Source: Streptomyces sp. Go-475 (GTDB lineage: Bacteria > Actinomycetota > Actinomycetes > Streptomycetales > Streptomycetaceae). From it: a DNA stretch of 64,000 nt. The DNA is taken from positions 3,143,501-3,207,500 of the forward strand of contig NZ_CP026121.1 of assembly GCF_003330845.1 (NCBI RefSeq), written 5' to 3'. Below are positions 33,086-42,110 of this stretch, piece after piece. The stretch's first letter is position 1. Every line of letters begins with the position of its first letter. The position numbers and the translations under genes are program-made. Below the pieces are notes generated by a model. The model was not told the DNA's origin. It did not search any database and saw only the letters and a program-made list of their open reading frames with translations.

Positions 33086-33150
33086 GAAGGGCGCGGGGAA
33101 CTGCGCGGCAAGCCACACACGGCCCGCGGCCGCCGGCCGTCACGCGACTC
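33086..33150. repeat. Streptomyces-type intergenic repeat and bidirectional terminator
   Basis: GGGCGCGGGGAACTGCGCGG near 33089-33108, followed by CCCGCGGCCGCCGG, belongs to the short GC-rich repeats scattered between Streptomyces genes. It lies between the convergent LLM oxidoreductase and fumarylacetoacetase-like genes and can fold strongly, so it probably terminates both. Confidence 0.55.
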
Positions 33151-33158
33151 CCCGCCCC

Positions 33159-34016
33159 TCAGGCGTTCTTGAACTCCTGCCGCTGCCGCCCGAGCCCCTC
33201 GATCTCCAGCTCCACGACATCCCCGGCCCGCAGGTACGGCTTCGGCTCGGGCGCCCCCAGCGCCACCCCCGCCGGCGTCCCCGTGTTGATCACGTCACCC
33301 GGGTACAGCGTCATGAAGTGGCTGAGGTACCGCACGACCTCCCCCACCGGGAAGATCTGCTCGGCCGTCGTCCCGTCCTGCTTCAGCTCCCCGTTGACCC
33401 ACAGCTTCAGCGACAGGTCCTGCGGGTCCGGCACCTCGTCCGCCGTCACCAGCCACGGCCCCAGCGGGTTGAACGTCTCGCAGTTCTTGCCCTTGTCCCA
33501 GGTGCCGCCCCGCTCGATCTGGAACTCCCGCTCGGACACGTCGTGCGCGACGGCGTACCCGGCGACATGCGCGAGCCCTTCCTCCGCGGACTCCAGATAC
33601 CTGGCCGTACGCCCGATGACGACGGCCAGCTCGACCTCCCAGTCGGTCTTGCGGGACCCGCGGGGCACGAGCACCGTGTCGTGCGGGCCGACGACCGTGT
33701 CCGGCGCCTTCATGAAGAGGACCGGCTCGGCGGGCGGCTCGGCGCCCGTCTCGCGCGCGTGGTCGTGGTAGTTCAGCCCGATGCAGACGATCTTGCCGAT
33801 CCGCCCCAGCGGCGGTCCGATCCGCAGCCCGGTGGCGTCCAGCGCGGGCAGCTCGCCGGCGTCGGCGGCGGCCCGGACCCGGCCGAGCGCGGCCTCGTCG
33901 CCGAGCAGCGCGCCGTCCACGTCCGCGACGACGCCCGACAGGTCCCGCAGGGTCCCCTCGGCGTCGAGCAGCGCGGGCCGCTCCGCCCCCGCCGTACCGA
34001 CTCGCAGCAGCTTCAT
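33159..34016 (-). CDS. Fumarylacetoacetate hydrolase (FAH) family protein
   Basis: A 285-residue metal-dependent hydrolase or decarboxylase of the FAH fold. The ATG at 34016 follows GGGAG. The metal site is indicated by WEVELAVVIG (ExE ligands), HDVSEREFQ and the downstream PGDVINTGTPAGV. CIGLNYHDHARE is the substrate-loop signature. The family cleaves C-C bonds of acylpyruvates or related compounds; the precise substrate is unknown. The gene stands alone. Confidence 0.9.
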   Translation of the reverse strand: MKLLRVGTAGAERPALLDAEGTLRDLSGVVADVDGALLGDEAALGRVRAAADAGELPALDATGLRIGPPLGRIGKIVCIGLNYHDHARETGAEPPAEPVLFMKAPDTVVGPHDTVLVPRGSRKTDWEVELAVVIGRTARYLESAEEGLAHVAGYAVAHDVSEREFQIERGGTWDKGKNCETFNPLGPWLVTADEVPDPQDLSLKLWVNGELKQDGTTAEQIFPVGEVVRYLSHFMTLYPGDVINTGTPAGVALGAPEPKPYLRAGDVVELEIEGLGRQRQEFKNA

Positions 34017-34184
34017 GATCACGTCTCCCTCGATCGCGGGCGCCCGCCCGACGCGCGTGACCCGGATGCGGCGGGGCAGCCATCGGAGGACTGGTCGATC
34101 CTCCAAGGTGAAAGTGCACTCCGCAATACCCCGTTCACGTACTGGACCGTCACCGCACCGGCCGGCTGCCGGTACAGAGACCGC

Positions 34185-34895
34185 CTACCGGTACAGCACG
34201 GCCCGCTCGACGACGCTCCACGTCGTGCTGGTCACGACGTACAGCGCGGCGGCCAGCGGCACCACGGCCACGGTGACGAGCGTGAAGAACGACATGAACG
34301 GCATGACCTTGGTCATCACCCCCAGCCCGGGCACCTGCTCGCCCTCCCCGGCCGGGACGACCGGGTTCTTGGCCATCATGCGCTTGCTGAGGCGGTAGCT
34401 GAACGCGGCGACGCAGGCGACGACCGCGAACAGCCCGGCGTACACCAGCCCCGCCCCGCCGAGGAGACCGCCGTCGAGCGCGTCCACCCACCGCTCCCCC
34501 AGCGGCGCGGCGAACAGCTGGTGGCCGAGCAGTTCGTTGGCCCGCCCGCCGATCGTGTCGCTGGAGAACAGGTGGTAGAGCAGGAAGAACGCCGGGATCT
34601 GGAGCAGCCCGGGCAGGCAGCCGGCCAGCGGCGACACCTTCTCCTCGGCGTGCAGCTCCAGTACGGCCTTCTGGAGCTTCTCGGGGTTCTTGCCGTGCTT
34701 CTTCCGCAGCTCGGCGATCTTCGGCTGGAGCGCGGTGCGGGCCTTCTGGCCGCGCGCCGCGGCCCGGGACAGGGGGTGGACGAGGAGTCGTACGAGCGCG
34801 GTGAACAGGACGATCGCGGCGGCGGCCGCGGAGGCGCCGAACAGCGGCTGGAGCAGGTCGGCGAGTCGCTCGACCAGGCTGGCGAAGACGGACAT
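34185..34895 (-). CDS. yidC: YidC/Oxa1-family membrane insertase, paralogue
   Basis: A 236-residue inserter with hydrophobic segments at about 20-40, 95-112, 150-170 and 197-222. The cytoplasmic charged hairpin KIAELRKKHGKNPEKLQKA and the downstream CLPGLLQIPAFFLLYHLF are diagnostic. The conserved arginine in TALVRLLVHPLS can serve as the groove residue. Location away from rpmH-rnpA and the short length mark it as the accessory YidC copy found in Streptomyces. It follows a small membrane protein on the same strand. Confidence 0.88.
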   Translation of the reverse strand: MSVFASLVERLADLLQPLFGASAAAAAIVLFTALVRLLVHPLSRAAARGQKARTALQPKIAELRKKHGKNPEKLQKAVLELHAEEKVSPLAGCLPGLLQIPAFFLLYHLFSSDTIGGRANELLGHQLFAAPLGERWVDALDGGLLGGAGLVYAGLFAVVACVAAFSYRLSKRMMAKNPVVPAGEGEQVPGLGVMTKVMPFMSFFTLVTVAVVPLAAALYVVTSTTWSVVERAVLYR

Positions 34896-34991
34896 GGGTG
34901 AGCCCTCCGGGGGTCTCGTCGTGCCGGAATGAGACGTGGCGGCATGACGACCCGCGCGGGACAGCTCGAAGGACAGCTCGAAGGAGGTTCC

Positions 34992-35303
34992 CTACGCGAC
35001 GGTCGCCCGGAGGGCGTGTCCGGGCGCGCGGGGACGGGTGCGCCCCCGGGCGTCGGGATCGCGCTGGGGCAGGAAGGCCGTACGGCGATCCCGGTCGCGG
35101 ATGGCCGTACGCACCCGGGTGCGCGGCACCGTGGGCGCGCAGCGCGAGGCGACGACGGCGCAGACCGCGAGGGCGGCGGAGGCCGCGGCGGTCGCGGCGA
35201 GCGCGACGGTGGCGGAGAGGCTGCCGGTGTCGAGCAGCGCCACCTCGACGATCAGGAAGAGCAGCGCGAGAGCGGGACGCAGAGTCGTCCAACCGCGGTC
35301 CAT
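34992..35303 (-). CDS. Small membrane protein, DUF6412-like
   Basis: A 103-residue protein starting MDRGWTTLRP, chosen because GGAGGGGC lies about 8 bases before the ATG at 35303; a longer frame to 35390 exists. Two hydrophobic segments (about 10-25 and 32-52) and an Arg/Pro-rich tail are seen. It is 96 bases upstream of the yidC paralogue on the same strand and likely shares its promoter. The DUF6412 assignment rests on size and context only. Confidence 0.6.
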   Translation of the reverse strand: MDRGWTTLRPALALLFLIVEVALLDTGSLSATVALAATAAASAALAVCAVVASRCAPTVPRTRVRTAIRDRDRRTAFLPQRDPDARGRTRPRAPGHALRATVA

Positions 35304-35540
35304 CCGGCTGCCCCTCCTCTCGTACGTGTGTATGCCCTGCTGTTCGTTATACAGGATCGCCCCGCCGAACGGATCCGCGACTTCGTACACGGGTTTGAGA
35401 AAGGTTCGTCAGAACTCTCGACAACCCACCCGCCGCACCCGATGCTTCTCGATGCCACCGACCCGTTGCCTTGAACGGGCCAACACCCGCGACGCCGGGC
35501 CGGGGACCGGCGCCTGCCCCGATTCCTTTACGGAGGAGCC

Positions 35541-37016
35541 GTGATCCGACGCAGATCCCTGCTGGCCGCAGCGGGGGGTACGTTCCTCGGCAGCGCCCTG
35601 GCGACGGGCACCGCGCACGCGGACGCCACGATCGCCGTCAACCCGTCGACGACGTACGGCACCTGGGAGGGCTGGGGCACCTCCCTCGCCTGGTGGGCCA
35701 ACGTCTTCGGCGCCCGGGACGACTTCGCCGACCTGTTCTTCACCACCAAGTCGGTCACGTACAACGGCCGTTCCCTGCCCGGCCTGGGCCTCAACATCGC
35801 CCGCTACAACCTCGGCGCGTGCAGCTGGAACAGCGTCGGCGGCGAGACCATGGTGGAGTCGCCCAACATCCCCGCCTTCAAGCAGATCGAGGGCTTCTGG
35901 CAGGACTGGAACAACGAGGACCCCACCTCCTCGGCCTGGAAGTGGACGGCGGACGCCAACCAGCGCGCGATGCTGGTCAAGGCGGTGCAACGGGGCGCGA
36001 CAACCGAACTGTTCGCGAACTCCCCGATGTGGTGGATGTGCAGCAACCACAACCCCTCGGGCGCGGCCGGCGGCGGCAACAACCTCCAGACCTGGAACTA
36101 CCGCCAGCACGCGAGCCACCTGGCGGCGACCGCCCTGTACGCGAAGTCGAACTGGGGCGTGAACTTCGCGACGGTCGACCCGTTCAACGAGCCGGCCTCC
36201 ACCTGGTGGACCGCGACCGGCACCCAGGAGGGCTGCCACATGGACCCGGCGGTCCAGGCGGCCGTCCTCCCGTACATGCGCAGCGAGCTGGACAAGCGCG
36301 GCCTGACGGGCATCCGCATCGCGGCCTCGGACGAGACGAACTACGACACGGCCCGCTCCACCTGGGCGTCGTTCAGCTCCTCCACCAAGTCCCTGGTCTC
36401 CCAGGTCAACGTGCACGGCTACCAGGGCTCGGGCGGCCGCCGCGACCTCCTCTACACGGACGTGGTGACGACGTCCCGCAAGAAGCTGTGGAACTCCGAG
36501 ACGGGCGACAGCGACGGCACGGGCCTGACGATGGCGTCCAACCTCTGCTACGACTTCCGCTGGCTGCACCCCACGGCCTGGTGCTACTGGCAGGTCATGG
36601 ACCCGTCGACGGGCTGGGCGATGATCGCCTACGACGCGAACACCCTCCAGCCGACCACCGTCCAGACCAAGCACTACGTCCTGGCCCAGTTCAGCCGCCA
36701 CATCCGCCCCGGCATGACGATCCTGGACACGGGCGTCAGCTACGCGGTGGCGGCGTACGACGCGCAGGCCCGCCGCCTGGTGATCGTGGCGGTCAACACG
36801 GCCACCTCCGCCCAGACCCTCACCTTCGACCTCTCCCGCTTCTCGACGGTGACGGGCGGCTCCGGGGGCCTGGTCCCCCGCTGGAACACGGTCACGACGG
36901 GCGGCGGCGACCTCTACACCCCGCGCTCGGACATCCGCCTGAACGGCAAATCGGTGAGCGTTCCCTTCGCGGCAAAGTCGGTCCAAACGCTCCAGATAGA
37001 CAACGTGACGCTGTAG
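35541..37016 (+). CDS. Secreted GH30-family glycosidase, endo-beta-1,6-galactanase-like
   Basis: A 491-residue secreted enzyme. It starts at the GTG at 35541 after GGAGGAGCC and has a twin-arginine signal (IRRRSLLAAAGG). The catalytic barrel shows the acid/base Glu217 (VDPFNEPAS) and nucleophile Glu320 (KLWNSETGDSDG). A C-terminal beta-sandwich domain (about 400-491) completes the GH30 architecture. Actinobacterial relatives of this layout hydrolyse beta-1,6-galactan of arabinogalactan proteins; related fucan/xylan activities are possible. Confidence 0.85.
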   Translation: MIRRRSLLAAAGGTFLGSALATGTAHADATIAVNPSTTYGTWEGWGTSLAWWANVFGARDDFADLFFTTKSVTYNGRSLPGLGLNIARYNLGACSWNSVGGETMVESPNIPAFKQIEGFWQDWNNEDPTSSAWKWTADANQRAMLVKAVQRGATTELFANSPMWWMCSNHNPSGAAGGGNNLQTWNYRQHASHLAATALYAKSNWGVNFATVDPFNEPASTWWTATGTQEGCHMDPAVQAAVLPYMRSELDKRGLTGIRIAASDETNYDTARSTWASFSSSTKSLVSQVNVHGYQGSGGRRDLLYTDVVTTSRKKLWNSETGDSDGTGLTMASNLCYDFRWLHPTAWCYWQVMDPSTGWAMIAYDANTLQPTTVQTKHYVLAQFSRHIRPGMTILDTGVSYAVAAYDAQARRLVIVAVNTATSAQTLTFDLSRFSTVTGGSGGLVPRWNTVTTGGGDLYTPRSDIRLNGKSVSVPFAAKSVQTLQIDNVTL

Positions 37017-37136
37017 CCGGACTCGGCGACGGTTCGGAGCGAACCGTAAAGCCCTGGTGATGAGCGTGAGAGTCGGCCGGGGGTCTGGCCTGCGCATCCC
37101 TCACGCTCGTCACCTCCCGGCAGTACGGTGTCCCCC

Positions 37137-38153
37137 ATGCGCCCCGACACGCCTGCCGAAAACGTCGACCACACCGCCGAGGCGGCACGCCTGGAGCGGA
37201 CCGCCGCCCTGTATCCCGAGGACGCCGAGGCCCTGCTGCTGCGGGCAGCGGCCCACCTGGAACTCTCCGGCGACCGCCCCGGCGCGACGAAGCTCTACGA
37301 CCGCCTGCTCTCCTCCTCCGAGGGCCTCGACGCCCCCCACCTGATCCGGGCGCTCAAGGCCTCGAACCTCTGGGAGTACGGCCACGAGGCCGAGGCCAGG
37401 GCGATCATCGAGGGCGTCCGGGTGGCGTCCCCCCGGGACCCGGCCCCCTGGGTGATCGTCGCCGAGGCCCTGGAGTCCCACGACGAGCTGGAAGCGGCGC
37501 ACGACACGTTCACGGAGGCAGTACGCCTCCTCCTTTCCGACGTCCCGGAACCCCCGCAGCCGACGCACCCCCTCCTCTTCGGCCGCCACCGGGTCCGCCG
37601 CATGCTGGGCCGCTCCCACGACGAGTGGGACGCGGTGGCGGACTCGGTCCACTCCCTCCCGGTCTCCCTGGACGAACTCCACGACCCCAAGCGCGTGTGG
37701 TCCCTCGGCTCGGAGAACCCGGCGGAACTGGAAGCGGAGATCCTCCGCCTCCGCGCGGAACTGGGCGCCTACCGCGAGGCCCTCTCCCGCCCGTTCCCGG
37801 TGGCGATCCTCCACTGGCCGGCGGACGAACTGCGGGAACTCCTCGACGCGTACCCGGCGCTGGCACCGGAGTACCCCTCCCACACCGAACACCTCGCCTC
37901 AATAGAGCACGCCCTCCGCGAACTCTCCGCCTCCGGCACCCCGAACCTCGGCATCGTCACGGGCACGGTCCCCTCCTACGAGGCCTTCGCGGCATCGGAG
38001 GGCACATCCCCGGGCGACGCGACGCTGCTTCCCCAGTACGCGACGACACTGGCGGCACGGGGACGAGCGGTGGCCTGGCCCCCACAGAGCACCGCGGCGT
38101 GCTGGTGCGGCTCGGGCCGACCGTACGGCGCGTGCCACGGCAGCACGGCCTGA
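37137..38153 (+). CDS. TPR-like protein with C-terminal SEC-C zinc motif
   Basis: A 338-residue cytosolic protein. Residues about 8-130 form tetratricopeptide-like helices (YPEDAEALLLRAAAHLEL, HDELEAAHDTFTEA). The C-terminus ends with a SEC-C zinc motif, CWCGSGRPYGACHG, the same knuckle as at the end of SecA. SEC-C proteins bind zinc and often nucleic acids or ribosomes; a precise role is unknown. The ATG at 37137 is used, with a GTG nine bases upstream as alternative. Confidence 0.78.
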   Translation: MRPDTPAENVDHTAEAARLERTAALYPEDAEALLLRAAAHLELSGDRPGATKLYDRLLSSSEGLDAPHLIRALKASNLWEYGHEAEARAIIEGVRVASPRDPAPWVIVAEALESHDELEAAHDTFTEAVRLLLSDVPEPPQPTHPLLFGRHRVRRMLGRSHDEWDAVADSVHSLPVSLDELHDPKRVWSLGSENPAELEAEILRLRAELGAYREALSRPFPVAILHWPADELRELLDAYPALAPEYPSHTEHLASIEHALRELSASGTPNLGIVTGTVPSYEAFAASEGTSPGDATLLPQYATTLAARGRAVAWPPQSTAACWCGSGRPYGACHGSTA

Positions 38154-38304
38154 CACAGGCAGCGGGCCCTCCGGCCCACCACCCCAAGACCCGGGCCGGC
38201 CCGACAGCCGTCCCCACGGAACCGCCACGACACGCCCCCCGTCTTCCCGAGCGACGACGACGGACACCTGACGACTGACGTCGGCTCGGGGGGGGGAGCG
38301 TCAC

Positions 38305-38763
38305 GTGGACCAGCCCTGGCTCACGATCACACTCGTCATGGCCGCCGCCATGACGGCCTTCGGCATCGGGAACCTACGCATAGCCCAACGCCAACGCCGA
38401 GCCCTCTCCCGCCTCGGCGTCCGGGGCATCCGCACCAGGGGCGAGGTGGCCCGGGGCCCCCGCCGACAGGGCCCCACCCTCCACCCGCCCCAGGTCCGCT
38501 ACAAAGCTCCACCACTCAACCGCCCCGACGCCCCACCCGACCAGACGTACCGCCGCACCCCGCTCAACCACGAGCAGCACCCTCTCCACACCGGCGTCCC
38601 GGTCGTCCTCCGCTACGACCCGAGGGACCCGCGCCGGGTGGTGGTCGTACACCAGAAGGACGGCAGGCCGGCGAACGTGTCGTACTCGGCGGGGGCGCAC
38701 CTGGCCTGGGGTGTCTCCTGCGTGCTGCTCGGACTGGGGATGGGAGCGGGCGCGTTCTGGTGA
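38305..38763 (+). CDS. DUF3592-type membrane protein
   Basis: A 152-residue protein with an N-terminal span (about 5-24), a soluble middle containing VRYDPRDPRRVVVVHQ-like sequence (here LRYDPRDPRRVVVV) and a C-terminal span (about 131-151). It starts with GTG after GGGGGGGGGAG. It is the last ordinary chromosomal gene before the defence island. Confidence 0.65.
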   Translation: MDQPWLTITLVMAAAMTAFGIGNLRIAQRQRRALSRLGVRGIRTRGEVARGPRRQGPTLHPPQVRYKAPPLNRPDAPPDQTYRRTPLNHEQHPLHTGVPVVLRYDPRDPRRVVVVHQKDGRPANVSYSAGAHLAWGVSCVLLGLGMGAGAFW

Positions 38764-39270
38764 CGCCCCGACCGCCACGCCCCCGCCGACGCCCCGCCGC
38801 CGAACCGACCCGGCGTGCGCCGATCCGCTGAGGCGCTCACCGACGCCGGGTGACTGGACGGCCGACCAGTTGCGCCCCTCCCTGTGACCCACGCCTCTCC
38901 GGGCCGCCCGCTCGCTTCTCTCTCGTGCTGGAGCGGCCTTGAGGCGGGTCGCGGAAGCACGACACTGGCCATGAAGCGGGCGGCCCCACAGCACAAAATG
39001 GATCAACTTGTCAGCACCCCCTTCCGATGTCGGTGGCTGCTGCTAGAACAGATCCACAACGCCATGAGTGAACGTGCACGCACAGAAGGGGATCAAGCAA
39101 GGCGCGTAAAGGTCATGTCCGCTTCGGGGTGCGTCAGCGCTCCGCCCCGTGGTGGAATCCCATTCCGGGACAGGCCGTCCCTTGGAAATGCTTCCGCCCG
39201 GTCGACTCGACCAGGCCGGAAGCAGCGATCATCGAACCGCGACGACATGCATGCGTGAGGCTCTACGACA
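38764..39270. other. Intergenic left border of the defence island
   Basis: 507 bases without a convincing gene. From about 38990 the composition is noticeably less GC-rich and loses codon-like periodicity, consistent with a junction between chromosome and acquired DNA. No integrase remnant, tRNA or flanking direct repeat is visible. It must contain the promoter for the vsr operon; no clear box was found. Confidence 0.5.
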
Positions 39271-39714
39271 GTGAACAGCGCGACGCCTTCCTCTCCCGGC
39301 GTCTCGGCCCGCATGAGCAGGCAGGCGAGCAAGGACACGGCAGTCGAACTGTCCGTACGACGACTGCTGCACGCAGCCGGGCTGCGCTATCGCGTGGAGT
39401 ACCCGGTGCCGGGCATGCCCCGAAGACGAATCGACGTGGCGTTCCCCCGGGCCAAGGTCGCGGTCCTCATCGACGGTTGCTTCTGGCACGGCTGCCCCCA
39501 ACACGCCACCCATCCGAAGGCCAACGCTGAGTGGTGGCGCCGCAAGCTGGACCGGAACATGGCCCGCGACCGGGAGACGACCGAGCATCTGCTCGCGGCG
39601 GGGTGGACGGTGCTGCGGTTCTGGGAGCACCAAGCTCCCCAGGAAGTGGCCCTGCGCGTGGCGGAAGTCGTGGAGCGGCGACGGACCGAGCGAACCAGGG
39701 GGACAGAACAGTGA
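39271..39714 (+). CDS. vsr: Very short patch repair-type endonuclease (Vsr)
   Basis: A 147-residue Vsr-fold endonuclease. Classical Vsr nicks T:G mismatches produced when 5-methylcytosine deaminates. The catalytic aspartate is Asp55 (RRIDVAFP), and the zinc/active-site cluster DGCFWHGCPQHATHP (Cys70, His73, Cys75, His78) and the C-terminal GWTVLRFWEH are all present. The start is GTG at 39271; an ATG at 39313 (MSRQASKD) is possible, and neither has a strong ribosome site. The stop overlaps the next gene by four bases. In this setting it may repair damage from the neighbouring methyltransferases or serve as the nuclease of the system. Confidence 0.88.
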   Translation: MNSATPSSPGVSARMSRQASKDTAVELSVRRLLHAAGLRYRVEYPVPGMPRRRIDVAFPRAKVAVLIDGCFWHGCPQHATHPKANAEWWRRKLDRNMARDRETTEHLLAAGWTVLRFWEHQAPQEVALRVAEVVERRRTERTRGTEQ

Positions 39715-40706
39715 GGCCACTGACCTTCGTGGATGTGTGCTCCGGGGCGGGTGGGCTTGCCCTCGGGCTGGAGCAGGCAGGGTTCGAGCCGCGCCTCCTA
39801 CTGGATGACGACGATCTCGCCGTCAGGACTCTGCGGACCAATCGGCCGCACTGGAACGTGCTTCATACCGACCTGCTGGACTTCGACCCGGCAGAGCACC
39901 CCGTGAGCTATGACGTGGATCTCCTCGCGGCGGGCCTGCCTCGCGTGAAGTCGAGTGCGACCGTTGGACGAACGGATTCGCGCACAGAAGTGCGGCTGTT
40001 GGAGGCCGCTGTGTATCTCGTCCATGCGATCCGACCTCGGGCAGTGCTCATCGAGAACGTTCCCGGGCTCGCTCACTCGGACGAGTATCAGCAGTTCCGC
40101 GATTTCGCCCGGGCGGAACTGTCCCACCTGGGATACGAGTTCAGTTGGTTTGTCGTGAACGCGGTCGACTTCGGCGTACCGCAAAATCGGAAGCAGGGCG
40201 TCCTGGTGGCCGTCGAGCGGCATCGGGCCAAGGCGTTCCGACCGCCGACGCCGACCGTGCAGGAGCCGAAGACAGTCGGTGCCGCTCTGGGGCCGTCCAT
40301 GGCCTCACGCGGTTGGCAGGACGCCGCCCGCTGGGCCGCACAAGCCGATCGACCGGCTCCGACACTGGTCGGAGGCTCGAAGAACCGAGGTGGCGCCGAC
40401 CTGGGACCGACCGGTGCCAAGCGGACATGGGAGACCATGGGGGTCAACGCGCACACGTTGGGCGACGAGGTTCCCGGTCCGGAGTTCCTCTGGGATCCCG
40501 AGCTCGGTAGGGAAAACATGGTGAAAATCACGGCCGAACAGGCGGCGTTGTTGCAGGCCTTTCCCGAATCGTGGGCAATTACCGGGCTCAAGACCGCCCG
40601 GTACCGCCAGATCGGGCAGGCCACGCCCCCGCCCGTCGGAGAGGCACTGGGTCGGGCCTTCGCCGAAGCGCTGGACGGGGACTCCGCAGTCTCCGCTGCC
40701 GGCTAG
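39711..40706 (+). CDS. DNA cytosine-5 methyltransferase homologue lacking the catalytic cysteine
   Basis: 331 residues, starting with the GTG that overlaps the vsr stop. SAM-binding motif I (FVDVCSGAGGLALGLEQAGF) and motif VI (LIENVPG) are intact, as are motif VIII (QNRKQGVLVA) and a motif X-like QIGQATPPPVGEALG. Motif IV, normally PPCQ, reads AGLPRVKSS, so Arg78 replaces the nucleophilic cysteine. It may be a non-catalytic partner or specificity subunit of the canonical enzyme encoded 11 bases downstream, or a SAM-binding sensor. The change is in frame and the surroundings are well conserved, so it does not look like decay. Confidence 0.85.
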   Translation: MRPLTFVDVCSGAGGLALGLEQAGFEPRLLLDDDDLAVRTLRTNRPHWNVLHTDLLDFDPAEHPVSYDVDLLAAGLPRVKSSATVGRTDSRTEVRLLEAAVYLVHAIRPRAVLIENVPGLAHSDEYQQFRDFARAELSHLGYEFSWFVVNAVDFGVPQNRKQGVLVAVERHRAKAFRPPTPTVQEPKTVGAALGPSMASRGWQDAARWAAQADRPAPTLVGGSKNRGGADLGPTGAKRTWETMGVNAHTLGDEVPGPEFLWDPELGRENMVKITAEQAALLQAFPESWAITGLKTARYRQIGQATPPPVGEALGRAFAEALDGDSAVSAAG

Positions 40707-40717
40707 ACTTGCGCCAC

Positions 40718-42073
40718 ATGACCAGCACGGCGCCACACCAGTCCATCCTCGACAAGCCCTTTGTCCTGGATCTCTTCGCGGGGCCCGGAGGGCTGGATGT
40801 CGCCGGACACGCGCTCGACATCCCCAGTCTCGGCATCGAGTGGGACAGAAGCGCCTGCCTGACGCGGTACGCGGCCGGGCTGGAAACGCTCCACGCCGAC
40901 GTGAGCGCGGTGCGCAGGGATGCATTCGAGTCCCTGCCGCCAGAGATCAACGTGCTCGCCGGCGGTCCCCCGTGCCAGACGTACTCGGTGGCTGGAAAAG
41001 GCGCCGGGCGCAAGGCTCTGGAAGAGGTCAAGGGGTACATCGAACGGCTGATGGCGGGCCAGGCCGACGAGGCGATCGACAAGGACTTGCAAAAGCTCAG
41101 CGATCCGCGCACCGCAATGGTCCTCGAGCCCCTCAGGTACGCCATTCAGGCAACCAGGAGCCCGAACCGCGAGAAGCGCCCGTACGACGTGATCGTCCTC
41201 GAACAGGTCCCCGCGGTGGAGGCCCTGTGGGTCCATTACGCGAAGGTGCTGGAGGAGACAGGCCTCCCCGACGGCACCAAGTACAAGGTCGTCGTCGACG
41301 TACTCGACACCGAGACCTACGGCGTACCGCAGACGCGATCCCGCGCCGTACTGATCGCTCGGCGTGAAGGACTGGGTCAGCCCTCGCTTCCCGCGCCCAC
41401 CCACCGTGCGTACGAGGCGAAGGAATGGAACCGCAGGGCAGATCAGACCGCGAGCCAGGTTCATCAGCCGACCCTCGACGACGAGGCCACCGCCCCCGAG
41501 CCCGAGGAACACCGAGAGAACCGGGCCCTGAAAGCCTGGAAGTCGATGGGTGAGGTTCTCGCCGACCCGGTGGGCACGCACCCGGGCCGCCGCACGCCGT
41601 TCCTGGTCCGCTCGAACTACGGCAGCTCCGGAGTTCCCGGGCGGCGCGGTGTGCGGACCGACCGGCAGCCCGCCGCCACCGTCACCGGTCGCATCTCGCG
41701 CTTCGTGGTGTTCGAGCACCTCAACGAGGACGTCGTCCGCGAGGGCGCGCGCTTCACCATGAACGAGGCCGGCATGCTGCAGAGCTTCCCTCCGGACTAT
41801 CCCTGGTCCGGTACGGCACAGGCCCAACAGGTGGGCAACGCCGTGCCGCCCGTGTTCGGTGCCCACCTGCTGAGCGCCGCGCTCGGTCTTCCCGCCCCGG
41901 ATCCGGATGTGCTGAGGAAGCCGTGGCAGCCGGCCACCGAGGAACAACGGGCCAAGCTGCGAAGTCACGGCTGCGGGGCCGCGGACGCTTGCACCGCAAG
42001 GTGCCCGCGTCCCCAGGATCAGGCACCGGTCCGCTCGTCCGTCGGCCCGCGCAAGAAGTCGTCGGCGAAGTAG
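40718..42073 (+). CDS. DNA cytosine-5 methyltransferase
   Basis: A 451-residue C5-cytosine methyltransferase. Motif I is LDLFAGPGGLD, motif IV GGPPCQTYS with Cys86 as nucleophile, motif VI VLEQVPAVE (Gln where Asn is usual), motif VIII QTRSRAVLIA and motif X QVGNAVPP. A roughly 50-residue insertion after motif IV (about 95-145) and a long variable region before motif IX hold the target recognition domain. The ATG at 40718 is 11 bases after the upstream stop. The C-terminal 40 residues are cysteine-containing and basic. It probably marks host DNA for the surrounding restriction-like system; its target site is unknown. Confidence 0.92.
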   Translation: MTSTAPHQSILDKPFVLDLFAGPGGLDVAGHALDIPSLGIEWDRSACLTRYAAGLETLHADVSAVRRDAFESLPPEINVLAGGPPCQTYSVAGKGAGRKALEEVKGYIERLMAGQADEAIDKDLQKLSDPRTAMVLEPLRYAIQATRSPNREKRPYDVIVLEQVPAVEALWVHYAKVLEETGLPDGTKYKVVVDVLDTETYGVPQTRSRAVLIARREGLGQPSLPAPTHRAYEAKEWNRRADQTASQVHQPTLDDEATAPEPEEHRENRALKAWKSMGEVLADPVGTHPGRRTPFLVRSNYGSSGVPGRRGVRTDRQPAATVTGRISRFVVFEHLNEDVVREGARFTMNEAGMLQSFPPDYPWSGTAQAQQVGNAVPPVFGAHLLSAALGLPAPDPDVLRKPWQPATEEQRAKLRSHGCGAADACTARCPRPQDQAPVRSSVGPRKKSSAK

Positions 42074-42096
42074 TTCGCTCGGTCGGCAGCAGGTCG

Positions 42097-42110
42097 CTGA
42101 GCCGGCTCAG
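42097..42110. terminator. Perfect 14-base palindrome between convergent operons
   Basis: CTGAGCCGGCTCAG spans the end of the convergent gene on the minus strand (its TGA is inside) and lies 23 bases after the methyltransferase stop. It could act as a bidirectional terminator or a protein-binding site; there is no loop or T-run, so termination is uncertain. Confidence 0.35.

Noticed and set aside
38884..39258. 124-codon open frame left of vsr
   Set aside because: No ribosome site, no family resemblance and irregular codon use; more likely non-coding border sequence.
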